Assembly (NCBI RefSeq): GCF_003610355.1
Contig: NZ_RAPY01000006.1
Span: 269,703-333,702, forward strand
Direction of reading: 5' to 3'
DNA: 64,000 nucleotides
Source: Sphingobacterium detergens
GTDB lineage: Bacteria; Bacteroidota; Bacteroidia; Sphingobacteriales; Sphingobacteriaceae
Positions 34,960 to 42,288 of the stretch are shown piece after piece (position 1 is the stretch's first letter; each line of letters starts with the position of its first letter). The notes beneath the pieces are model-generated. The model worked only from the letters and a program-made list of their open reading frames with translations. It was not told where the DNA came from and made no database searches. Position numbers and translations under genes: made by a program.

Positions 34960-36102
34960 ATGGCAAAAGATTTTTATGGCGAACTGCAATTAGGCATTCT
35001 TGGTGGTGGTCAACTCGGAAGAATGTTAATCCAGGAAGCCATTAATTACAATGTAAACGTTCATATACTAGATCCCGATAAGAATGCTCCTTGTCGTAAA
35101 CTGTGCAATAAATTTGAATGTGGTTCATTGAGCGATTTCGAGACAGTATATAATTTTGGTAAAGACCTGGATTTGATTACTATCGAGATCGAAAAAGTGA
35201 ATGTGGATGCATTGGAGAAACTGGAAGAGGAGGGAGTGATCGTTTATCCGCAGTCGCGTATTATTCGCCTGATCCAGGATAAGGGATTACAGAAACAGTT
35301 TTTTAAACAAAATGATATCCCGACTTCTGCGTTTCAATTGATATCAACTAAAGATAACTTAACAAATGCTTCGTTGAGTTTACCCTACATTCAAAAACTA
35401 CGTAGAGATGGCTATGATGGAAAAGGTGTAAAGAAGATCGTTACTGAAGCGGATATCCAGGATGCCTTTGAAGAGCCAAGTTTGATTGAAGAGTGGGTAG
35501 ACTTTGAAAAGGAAATTGCTGTTATTGTTGCACGTAACGATAGAGGTGATGTTTCCACTTTTCCAATGGTAGAAATGGAATTTAATCCACAAGCTAATTT
35601 AGTGGAGTTTCTTATCGCGCCATCATTATATGGTGTAGAGATTCAGCAACGTGCGGAAGCAATTGCGAAGAAAATCGCGGATGATCTACAGATCGTTGGT
35701 TTGCTTGCAGTGGAAATGTTCCTAACGAAAAATGGTGACATTCTGGTGAATGAAATAGCTCCGCGGCCGCATAATAGTGGACATCAAACAATCGAGGGGA
35801 ATTATGTTTCTCAATTTGCTCAACATTTAAGAGCAATATTCAATTTACCATTGGGAGATACACGATGCCGGACAACTGCTGTCATGATCAATCTATTGGG
35901 CGAGGATGGTTATGAGGGCTTAGCAAAATATGATGGAGTAGAAGAGGTATTGGCGATGGAGGGAGTCTATTTACATCTGTATGGCAAGAAGTATACAAAA
36001 CCATTCCGTAAGATGGGACATATCTGTATCATCAATGATGACCGGGATAAAGCCATCTCCAACGCAAGAAAAGTACAAGAAATATTAAAAGTTAAAGCTT
36101 AA
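34960..36102 (+). CDS. purK: 5-(carboxyamino)imidazole ribonucleotide synthase
   Basis: ATP-grasp enzyme, 380 aa, converting AIR + bicarbonate + ATP to N5-CAIR in purine synthesis. N-terminal Rossmann part with LGILGGGQLGRMLIQEA (about 8-24), the ATP-grasp with LRRDGYDGKGVKKI and IEEWVDFEKEIAVIVARN, and NEIAPRPHNSGHQTIEG near 265. purE starts 7 bp downstream, completing the two-step carboxylation. Confidence 0.96.
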   Translation: MAKDFYGELQLGILGGGQLGRMLIQEAINYNVNVHILDPDKNAPCRKLCNKFECGSLSDFETVYNFGKDLDLITIEIEKVNVDALEKLEEEGVIVYPQSRIIRLIQDKGLQKQFFKQNDIPTSAFQLISTKDNLTNASLSLPYIQKLRRDGYDGKGVKKIVTEADIQDAFEEPSLIEEWVDFEKEIAVIVARNDRGDVSTFPMVEMEFNPQANLVEFLIAPSLYGVEIQQRAEAIAKKIADDLQIVGLLAVEMFLTKNGDILVNEIAPRPHNSGHQTIEGNYVSQFAQHLRAIFNLPLGDTRCRTTAVMINLLGEDGYEGLAKYDGVEEVLAMEGVYLHLYGKKYTKPFRKMGHICIINDDRDKAISNARKVQEILKVKA

Positions 36103-36109
36103 TAATACT

Positions 36110-36619
36110 ATGTCAGTCAATAATAAGGCCCAGGTAGGCATTATCATGGGAAGTAAATCCGATCTTCCGGTTATGCAGGATGCCATCGATGTCCTGAAAG
36201 TCCTTGGAGTAGAATTTGAGGTCACAATCGTTTCGGCACACCGTACGCCACAACGTATGTTTGATTATGCTAAAAATGCCGCATTCCGTGGTTTGAAAGT
36301 AATTATTGCGGGAGCTGGTGGTGCTGCGCATTTACCAGGAATGGTGGCTTCAATAACGCATTTGCCTGTAATCGGTGTACCTGTAAAATCATCTAACTCT
36401 ATTGATGGGTGGGATTCGGTACTATCCATCTTGCAGATGCCTAATGGTATTCCTGTCGCAACAGTTGCGCTAAACGCTGCAAAAAATGCGGGTATATTGG
36501 CTGCTCAGATCCTAGGTACGCATGATGCGACAATAAGCAAAAAAATTATTGATTTTAAAGAAGAATTAGCCCGTAAAGTGATTGAAACTGCGGTCGAAGT
36601 AGAGGATACACAATTCTAA
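36110..36619 (+). CDS. purE: N5-carboxyaminoimidazole ribonucleotide mutase
   Basis: 169 aa class I PurE converting N5-CAIR to CAIR. Signature GIIMGSKSDLPVMQDA (about 10-25), SAHRTPQRMFDYA and IIAGAGGAAHLPGMVAS are present and define the active site (Ser and His residues). Operon with purK. The gene ends at a very strong palindrome shared with the convergent gene. Confidence 0.96.
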   Translation: MSVNNKAQVGIIMGSKSDLPVMQDAIDVLKVLGVEFEVTIVSAHRTPQRMFDYAKNAAFRGLKVIIAGAGGAAHLPGMVASITHLPVIGVPVKSSNSIDGWDSVLSILQMPNGIPVATVALNAAKNAGILAAQILGTHDATISKKIIDFKEELARKVIETAVEVEDTQF

Positions 36620-36621
36620 TA

Positions 36622-36678
36622 AAATCTTATCAAATAAAAAAGGGGAGCATTGCTCCCCTTTTTTATTTGATAAGATTT
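36622..36678. terminator. perfect 57-bp palindrome between purE and the isomerase-like gene
   Basis: 28-nt arms that pair without mismatch around a single-base loop, core AAAAAAGGGGAGCA/TGCTCCCCTTTTTT. It covers the last codons and stop of the convergent gene, so both transcripts end on the same structure. Confidence 0.9.
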
Positions 36679-37646
36679 GCCTGAACGTAATCGTAGCTTT
36701 TTTTAAGACTTTCCATCTTGTTTGGCATATAGATATCGTCTTGCTCTACGAAAGCGTATTTTAAGCCAGCTTTAGTCTTTTCTTTGACAATTTCCGGAAA
36801 AGCGATGCTTCCGGTACCAACTTCGGTATATCTGATATCCTTAAAGATTTGTTCAACAGGTAACTTACCATCCTTAGGCCATTCGATCGGATTAGATTTT
36901 GTACGGTCCATATCCTTCACATGCCATAGTTTAAATCTATTGGGGAATTTTTCAAATATGGAGATGGGGTTTTTCCCGGCTTTCTCGGTCCAGAAAAGAT
37001 CAAGCTCAAAATCGACAAGATCAGGTTCTGTAAAAGCCAGCATGACATCTTCACCTGTCGTATTGTTCCCTAAATCCCTAAATTCCCAAAAATGGTTGTG
37101 GTAAGCAACCTTTAGCCCCATCTTTTTGGCTTGTTCTCCAGCCTTATTGAGCTGTTCGGCAGCATAGAGATAGTCATCTTTTTTAAGCGCATTGATATCG
37201 AACATCGGTGTTACTGGCGCAATCACATATTCCTGTCCAAGTTCTTTTGCAGCATCAAAGTAAACGGATAAATCTTCTTTATCAGTATGTGATTTACTGA
37301 GGTATTTAGACATATCATAGTGCCCTGAGTGCGTTTTTAGGCCATTGTCATCCAGAATCTTTTTAAGCTCTTTATAGGGTAATTTCCAAAATTGTTTGGC
37401 AGTAGAATCTATGCCATAAAGCTCAACATGTTTGTAGCCAATTTTTGCGACCTGCTCCAAAGATCCTTTCGGATCTATATCCATCAAATCACGTATGGAG
37501 TACAGCTGTACGCCTATATTCTGCAAAGGATTGTCACTGACAGCACCCGTTTTGTTTTGACAAGATATCAAGTTGGGCATCAGATAAGCTGCCGAAAGAC
37601 CTATTCCAGCTTGCTTTAAAAATTGACGGCGAGAATTGTTCATCAT
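36663..37646 (-). CDS. Tat-exported TIM-barrel sugar isomerase/epimerase-like protein
   Basis: 327 aa. N-terminus NNSRRQFLKQAGIGLSAAYLMPNLISC is a twin-arginine signal with a possible lipobox (LISC), so it is probably folded in the cytoplasm, exported by TatC and perhaps lipid-anchored. The rest is an AP-endonuclease-2/xylose-isomerase-like TIM barrel; metal ligands are probably in HVELYGI, VAYHNHFWEF, DFELDLFWTEKAG and VGTGSIAFPEI. Family members act on sugars or inositols. The substrate is unknown. It converges on purE. Confidence 0.85.
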   Translation of the reverse strand: MMNNSRRQFLKQAGIGLSAAYLMPNLISCQNKTGAVSDNPLQNIGVQLYSIRDLMDIDPKGSLEQVAKIGYKHVELYGIDSTAKQFWKLPYKELKKILDDNGLKTHSGHYDMSKYLSKSHTDKEDLSVYFDAAKELGQEYVIAPVTPMFDINALKKDDYLYAAEQLNKAGEQAKKMGLKVAYHNHFWEFRDLGNNTTGEDVMLAFTEPDLVDFELDLFWTEKAGKNPISIFEKFPNRFKLWHVKDMDRTKSNPIEWPKDGKLPVEQIFKDIRYTEVGTGSIAFPEIVKEKTKAGLKYAFVEQDDIYMPNKMESLKKSYDYVQANLIK

Positions 37647-37842
37647 ATAACTGATTATGTGTTAGTGTACAATGTACAATTATTTTGTTCAAAAATCAAT
37701 AAAACATGCGGGAATATTTTTGTGAAAGGATAATATTAAATTATCAGAAAATAAGAAAGACTTGATTAAAAAGTAAAAACAAACCTGCTGAAAATTGCAC
37801 ATTTGCTAAGTGGAGGGGAGAGGATACAAAACAGCAATAAAA
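37647..37842. other. non-coding gap between the isomerase-like gene and the frr terminator
   Basis: AT-rich with no gene; it holds the minus-strand promoter region of the isomerase-like gene (with a TGTACAATGTACAATT inverted-repeat-like motif near 37665) and ends in the frr terminator. Confidence 0.45.
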
Positions 37843-37880
37843 AAAACGAGGATGTCCAAGCTTTTGAACATCCTCGTTTT
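37843..37880 (-). terminator. frr terminator
   Basis: Stem AAAACGAGGATGT/ACATCCTCGTTTT (13 bp) with a 12-nt loop, just downstream of frr on the minus strand. Confidence 0.9.
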
Positions 37881-37898
37881 GTGTTTAAGAATAAGAAC

Positions 37899-38462
37899 TT
37901 AAACAGTCATGATATCTTTTTCTTTCAGTTCAGACAGATTATCAACTTTTACAATGTATGCATCAGTCAATTTTTGTACTTCCCCTTCGGCGGTTTTGAT
38001 TTCGTCCTCTGAGGCACCATCATTTTTTAATTTTTTGATGGACTCATTGGTGTCTTTGCGGATATTACGGATACCAATACGGCCTCTTTCAGTCTCCTCT
38101 TTTACTTTTTTCACCAAGTCACGTCTTCTTTCCTCTGTCAAAGGCGGGATATTCAAGCGGATCACAATACCATCATTCTGTGGGTTGACACCAAGATTAG
38201 CATCCGTAATTGCTTTTTCAATTGCGTTGATGATCGATTTTTCCCAAGGTTGGATGACAATAGTCCGAGCATCAGTTGTATTGATGTTAGCTACTTGTGA
38301 AAGTGGAGTAGCACTACCATAATAATCGACTGAAATACCATCTAACATAGATGGAGAAGCTTTACCGGCACGAATTTTTGTTAATTCTGACTCCGTGTGA
38401 GCAACTGCTTTGGACATCTTGTCTTTACAATCGTCCAATTCAATTGAAATTAGTTCGTTCAT
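37899..38462 (-). CDS. frr: ribosome recycling factor
   Basis: 187 aa; releases ribosomes with EF-G after termination. Domain I helices flank a small domain II (about 30-105); conserved LTKIRAGKASPSMLDGISVDYYG and RLNIPPLTEERRRDLVKKVKEE are present. It follows pyrH by 28 bp, the common pyrH-frr pair, and the transcript ends in the hairpin at 37843. Confidence 0.97.
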   Translation of the reverse strand: MNELISIELDDCKDKMSKAVAHTESELTKIRAGKASPSMLDGISVDYYGSATPLSQVANINTTDARTIVIQPWEKSIINAIEKAITDANLGVNPQNDGIVIRLNIPPLTEERRRDLVKKVKEETERGRIGIRNIRKDTNESIKKLKNDGASEDEIKTAEGEVQKLTDAYIVKVDNLSELKEKDIMTV

Positions 38463-38490
38463 ATAAGATTACGTTTTTTACAGATATTAA

Positions 38491-39195
38491 TTATTTTACC
38501 ACAGTTCCAACATGTTCACCATTGGCAAGTTTCAATAAATTGCCAGGCTTGTTCATGTCAAATACGATGATTGGTAATTTGTTTTCTTGACAAAGGGTAA
38601 AGGCAGTCATATCCATTACATTTAACCCTTTCTCGTATACCTCCGTGAATGAGATTTCTTCGAATTTTGTTGCACTAGGATCTTTCTCTGGATCAGCAGT
38701 ATAGATACCATCTACACGTGTTCCTTTCAATACAGCATCGGCATTGATTTCAATCGCGCGCAAAGAAGCTGCTGTATCCGTTGTGAAATACGGGTTTCCA
38801 GTACCAGCTCCGAAAATAACAATACGGCCTTTTTCCAAGTGGCGTACAGCTCTTCTGCGAATAAATGGTTCACAGATCTGCTCCATCTTGATAGCTGTTA
38901 GCAAACGTGTCTTCTTACCTACTTTTTCAAGAGCATCTTGAAGCGCCATACTGTTGATTACAGTGGCAAGCATTCCCATATAGTCTGCTTGAACACGGTC
39001 CATCCCTGATTTTTCAGCACTTAAACCGCGGTAAATGTTACCACCACCGATAACAATTGCAATTTCTAAACCTTGATCGTGAATTTCTTTGATATCATTA
39101 GCGTATTGTGATACACGGTTAATATCGATACCATAGCTTTGGTCACCCATTAAGGATTCACCGCTAAGTTTTAATAAGATACGTTTGTATTTCAT
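38491..39195 (-). CDS. pyrH: UMP kinase
   Basis: 234 aa amino-acid-kinase-fold enzyme phosphorylating UMP to UDP. LKLSGESLMGD, IVIGGGNIYRG, the DRVQADYMGMLATVINS helix and GTGNPYFTTDTAA loop are present. First gene of the pyrH-frr transcript, with a TATCTTTG promoter 30 bp upstream. Confidence 0.97.
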   Translation of the reverse strand: MKYKRILLKLSGESLMGDQSYGIDINRVSQYANDIKEIHDQGLEIAIVIGGGNIYRGLSAEKSGMDRVQADYMGMLATVINSMALQDALEKVGKKTRLLTAIKMEQICEPFIRRRAVRHLEKGRIVIFGAGTGNPYFTTDTAASLRAIEINADAVLKGTRVDGIYTADPEKDPSATKFEEISFTEVYEKGLNVMDMTAFTLCQENKLPIIVFDMNKPGNLLKLANGEHVGTVVK

Positions 39196-39224
39196 AATTG
39201 TTTTTTTGGAAATTTTCCAAAGGT

Positions 39225-39232
39225 CAAAGATA
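39225..39232 (-). promoter_or_regulatory. TATCTTTG -7 element of pyrH
   Basis: Exact TAnnTTTG consensus on the minus strand, ending 29 bp before the pyrH ATG. Transcription would start near 39218. Confidence 0.6.
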
Positions 39233-39269
39233 AAATTTTTTTTTCAACCCTTAAGGCCAAAAGTGATAT

Positions 39270-40412
39270 TTATTGCGCTTTTGTTGTTTGATCAATCACT
39301 TCGTGGTAATATTGTTCGTATAAAGGCATAATATTGGACAATTGGAATTTTTTTGCATGATTTAATGCTGCTTCTTTAAATTCCTCTAATCTGTCAGCAT
39401 CTTCCAAAATATAGATCGCATTCTTGGCCATATCGTCCACATCACCTACATTGCTCAGAAATCCTGTCACACCGTTTTCATTCAGTTCAGGCAATCCACC
39501 TGTATTGGATGAAACAACCGGAACCCGGCAAGCCATTGCCTCTAAGGCCGCCAAACCAAAGCTCTCGGAGCTCGAAGGCATCAAGAAAAGGTCGGAAACG
39601 GACAAGATCTCTTCCACAGCATCTTGTTTACCCAAAAAACGAACATCCATACATACATCCAATTCTCTGGACAGTTCCTCCGCGTTGCGACGTTCAGGAC
39701 CATCACCAACCATTAATAGTTTGGAAGGGATGACATCATGTACTTTCTTAAATATACGGATGACATCTTCCGTATTTTTTACTTTTCTGAAATTGGAGGT
39801 ATGAACCAAGATCCGCTCATTGCCTGGAGCAATCGCTTTTTTGAAATGGGAGCGGTCCCTATTGCTGAATCTATCAAGATCGATAAAGTTGGTAATCACT
39901 TTAATATCTCTGGTGATATCAAAATACCGGAGTGTCTCATCTTTTAGATTTTGTGAAACGGCTGTAACACCGTCTGACTGATTGATCGAGAAGGTGACTA
40001 CAGGACTAAAGCTTTTATCTTTTCCAACCAGTGTAATATCTGTACCATGAAGTGTGGTTACTACAGGGATATTAATACCATAGGTCGTCAGTAATATTTG
40101 TTTTGCCATGAACGCAGCCGAAGCATGGGGAATGGCATAATGCACATGGATCAGATCCAGCTTTTCAAAACGTACGACATCAACCAATTTGCTGGCCAAC
40201 GCAGATTCGTAAGGTAAAAAGTCAAAAAGCGGATATTGGGATACTGCAACTTCGTGGTAATAGAGGTTTTCCGAAAAGAAATCTAGGCGTGCAGGTTGTC
40301 GGTAGGTAATAAAATGGATCTCATGTCCATTGGCTGCCAAAGCCTTTCCTAATTCCGTTGCCACAACACCACTGCCACCAAACGTGGGATAACAAACAAT
40401 GCCTATTTTCAT
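39270..40412 (-). CDS. bshA: N-acetyl-alpha-D-glucosaminyl L-malate synthase (bacillithiol synthesis)
   Basis: GT4-type glycosyltransferase, 380 aa, joining UDP-GlcNAc and L-malate as the first step of bacillithiol synthesis. The N-terminal IVCYPTFGGSGVVATELG (5-22), HIHYAIPHASA-like acceptor loop, VGDGPERRNAEEL and the PSSSESFGLAALEAMA donor-site motif (about 285-300) are typical of BshA. Other GT4 transferases resemble it, but the N-terminus is characteristic. No bshB/bshC is adjacent. Confidence 0.9.
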   Translation of the reverse strand: MKIGIVCYPTFGGSGVVATELGKALAANGHEIHFITYRQPARLDFFSENLYYHEVAVSQYPLFDFLPYESALASKLVDVVRFEKLDLIHVHYAIPHASAAFMAKQILLTTYGINIPVVTTLHGTDITLVGKDKSFSPVVTFSINQSDGVTAVSQNLKDETLRYFDITRDIKVITNFIDLDRFSNRDRSHFKKAIAPGNERILVHTSNFRKVKNTEDVIRIFKKVHDVIPSKLLMVGDGPERRNAEELSRELDVCMDVRFLGKQDAVEEILSVSDLFLMPSSSESFGLAALEAMACRVPVVSSNTGGLPELNENGVTGFLSNVGDVDDMAKNAIYILEDADRLEEFKEAALNHAKKFQLSNIMPLYEQYYHEVIDQTTKAQ

Positions 40413-40592
40413 CTTTATGAATTGATTTTTAAAGCAGATGACGTATTCAGATTTAATCAGCCTTTATCGGATGGAATAAATCATGATGGTTTCATCTCTA
40501 ATTTTTGTGTTGCAAATTTCGACTATTTATGCCTAAAATAACAAAAACCAATTGCCATAGTTTTGTGAATTTTTTGATTACTTAAAAAGCAT

Positions 40593-40600
40593 TATCTTTA
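40593..40600 (+). promoter_or_regulatory. TATCTTTA -7-like element of the DUF1003 gene
   Basis: One mismatch to TAnnTTTG; TTG at 40574-40576 gives a spacing of 16 bp. Leader of about 20 nt. Confidence 0.45.
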
Positions 40601-40620
40601 AGTAGACATTTAAGCGGTAT

Positions 40621-41340
40621 ATGGACAATTTTACCAGTGACATCTCGGGGCAACAATTCCCTTTGGAACAACGTATTTTGGGGGCCTCTATTCGACAACC
40701 CATTTTTAAATTAATCCGGAAGGAATATCCGAATTTTGGGAAAGATAAATATATTGCAGCGACAGAACTGACACGGTTTAAGGAAGCTTATATTACCGAA
40801 TTTTTGAAAGACGAGTCGGGACAGCTCAGTCAATTGGATCAACAGGTTATACAGAGCTTTAAGGACAACAAGGTCATTAGTGCAAGCATGGATAACGATG
40901 GAGTAACAGCAGCCTCAGTGGGCGAACGTGTTGCGGACAAAGTTGCTGAATTTGGAGGAAGTTGGACGTTCATTATTTCTTTCGTTGTATTTTTGCTGAT
41001 CTGGATCGCGGTCAACATGTATTGGTTAAATAATAAAGGTTTCGACCCTTATCCATTTATTCTGCTTAATCTCATTTTGTCCTGTGTGGCTGCGTTGCAG
41101 GCCCCGGTGATTATGATGAGCCAAAATAGACAAGAGGCCAAGGATCGTGAACGGGCGCGGAATGATTATATGGTTAATCTGAAGGCCGAGCTTGAAATCA
41201 GGGAACTACATGAGAAAATTGATCACCTCATTATTAGAAAAGAACAGGAACTCGTTGATGTGCAGCGTGACCAAGTAGAAAAATTGGGCTTCCTGTTACA
41301 GAAAATGGAAAAAATAGAAGAAGCGTTTAAAAACAAATGA
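40621..41340 (+). CDS. DUF1003 family membrane protein
   Basis: 239 aa. Residues about 95-190 are the DUF1003 core: GERVADKVAEFGGSWTFIISFVVFLLIW (TM 1) and FDPYPFILLNLILSCVAALQAPVIMMSQNRQ (TM 2), then a charged helix. It has an N-terminal cytoplasmic region and a C-terminal coiled coil (about 185-238). Function unknown. arfB overlaps its stop codon (ATGA), so they form one operon; a link to ribosome rescue is not evident. Confidence 0.85.
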   Translation: MDNFTSDISGQQFPLEQRILGASIRQPIFKLIRKEYPNFGKDKYIAATELTRFKEAYITEFLKDESGQLSQLDQQVIQSFKDNKVISASMDNDGVTAASVGERVADKVAEFGGSWTFIISFVVFLLIWIAVNMYWLNNKGFDPYPFILLNLILSCVAALQAPVIMMSQNRQEAKDRERARNDYMVNLKAELEIRELHEKIDHLIIRKEQELVDVQRDQVEKLGFLLQKMEKIEEAFKNK

Positions 41341-41741
41341 ATATAACAGGATTAATAGGAGAGCTGACCTTTAAATTTTCAAGATCGGGAGGAGCAGGGG
41401 GACAACATGTCAATAAGGTATCCTCCAAAGTTACCCTGCAATGGAATGTGGAGCAGTCTGCAATTTTCTCCGCGGAAGAAAAGGCTGTGGTGACTGATAA
41501 GCTTTCGAATCGTATCAATAAAGAAGGAATATTGCAATTGGAATCGGATACGGACCGCTCACAAGTACGAAATAAGGAAATAGCCATTGATCGTTTCCTT
41601 AATCTACTGAAGGAAGCCCTTGTACCCACTAAGCCAAGAAAGAAAACCAAAATACCTTATTCCAGTGTGCTGAAAAGATTAGATCGGAAGAAACAACAAT
41701 CCCAATTGAAAGCTTCACGTAGACGAAGTTTTGAGGATTAA
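41337..41741 (+). CDS. arfB: alternative ribosome-rescue factor, peptidyl-tRNA hydrolase (ArfB/YaeJ)
   Basis: 134 aa with the GGQ catalytic loop in RSGGAGGQHVNKVSSKV (about 16-32), typical of release-factor domain 3, and a basic C-terminal tail (about 100-134) that enters the empty mRNA channel. It frees ribosomes stalled without a stop codon. Overlaps the DUF1003 gene by 4 bp. Confidence 0.92.
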   Translation: MNITGLIGELTFKFSRSGGAGGQHVNKVSSKVTLQWNVEQSAIFSAEEKAVVTDKLSNRINKEGILQLESDTDRSQVRNKEIAIDRFLNLLKEALVPTKPRKKTKIPYSSVLKRLDRKKQQSQLKASRRRSFED

Positions 41742-41795
41742 TTTGTTATAAAAAGGTATTTAGTTAAATTTTATTTATTTAATATTCAGTATGTT

Positions 41796-41847
41796 AAGTA
41801 TATAACTAAAGAAATAGTTGTAAAACTATTTCTTTAGTTATATACTT
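41796..41847. promoter_or_regulatory. large inverted repeat before blaI (24-bp arms)
   Basis: AAGTATATAACTAAAGAAATAGTT, loop GTAA, then the exact complement. Not followed by a T-run, so not an ordinary terminator of arfB; it lies 44 bp from the blaI start where operators of BlaI/MecI units are found. Each arm contains an AACTA...TAGTT dyad. Confidence 0.6.
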
Positions 41848-41849
41848 GT

Positions 41850-41867
41850 GTTGTAATCGATTACAAC
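41850..41867. promoter_or_regulatory. 18-bp perfect palindrome GTTGTAATCGATTACAAC, candidate operator
   Basis: Two base pairs downstream of the 24-bp inverted repeat and 23 bp before the blaI ATG. Symmetry, size and position fit a dimeric winged-helix repressor site; TGTA/TACA half-sites recall BlaI/CopY operators, in the opposite order. Confidence 0.55.
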
Positions 41868-41882
41868 GGTACTGTTAATAAT

Positions 41883-41888
41883 AAGGAG
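41883..41888 (+). promoter_or_regulatory. Shine-Dalgarno-like AAGGAG before blaI
   Basis: An AAGGAG 2 bp before the ATG is rare in this window, where start sites are otherwise without a recognisable Shine-Dalgarno; the spacing is short for normal use. Confidence 0.35.
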
Positions 41889-41890
41889 TT

Positions 41891-42259
41891 ATGGAAGATT
41901 TTAAAGAATTGACTAAAGCAGAAGAACAGATCATGCAGGAGCTTTGGGAAATGGGACGTGGTTTTGTCAAAGATATCATTGACCGACTACCTGAACCGAA
42001 ACCTGCTTACAATACAGTTTCAACGATAGTGCGTATTCTCGAAACCAAGGGTTTTGTGTCGCATGAGTCTTTTGGTAAAAGCCATCAGTATTTACCGAAG
42101 ATCTCAAAAGAGGAATATAAAAAAGGAATCACTGGTAAGTTGTTGAATAATTATTTTGATAATTCTCCCAAAAGCATGCTTTCTTATTTTTTGGAAGAGA
42201 ATAAATTGGATGTCAAAGAATTGAACGATATTCTTTCGATCATCCAACAAAGTAAGTAA
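41891..42259 (+). CDS. BlaI/MecI/CopY family transcriptional repressor
   Basis: 122 aa winged-helix repressor. Winged helix about residues 6-75 (ELTKAEEQIMQELWEMGRGFVKDIIDRL, then PAYNTVSTIVRILETKGFVSHE, the recognition helix), followed by the dimerisation helices (about 85-120). It is normally cleaved after a signal from an M56 sensor, which is encoded 29 bp downstream. No beta-lactamase gene is near, so it probably controls its own unit and other targets. The inverted repeats just upstream are likely operators. Confidence 0.9.
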   Translation: MEDFKELTKAEEQIMQELWEMGRGFVKDIIDRLPEPKPAYNTVSTIVRILETKGFVSHESFGKSHQYLPKISKEEYKKGITGKLLNNYFDNSPKSMLSYFLEENKLDVKELNDILSIIQQSK

Positions 42260-42288
42260 CAACAACCACCTCTTATAAACTTTTGATT

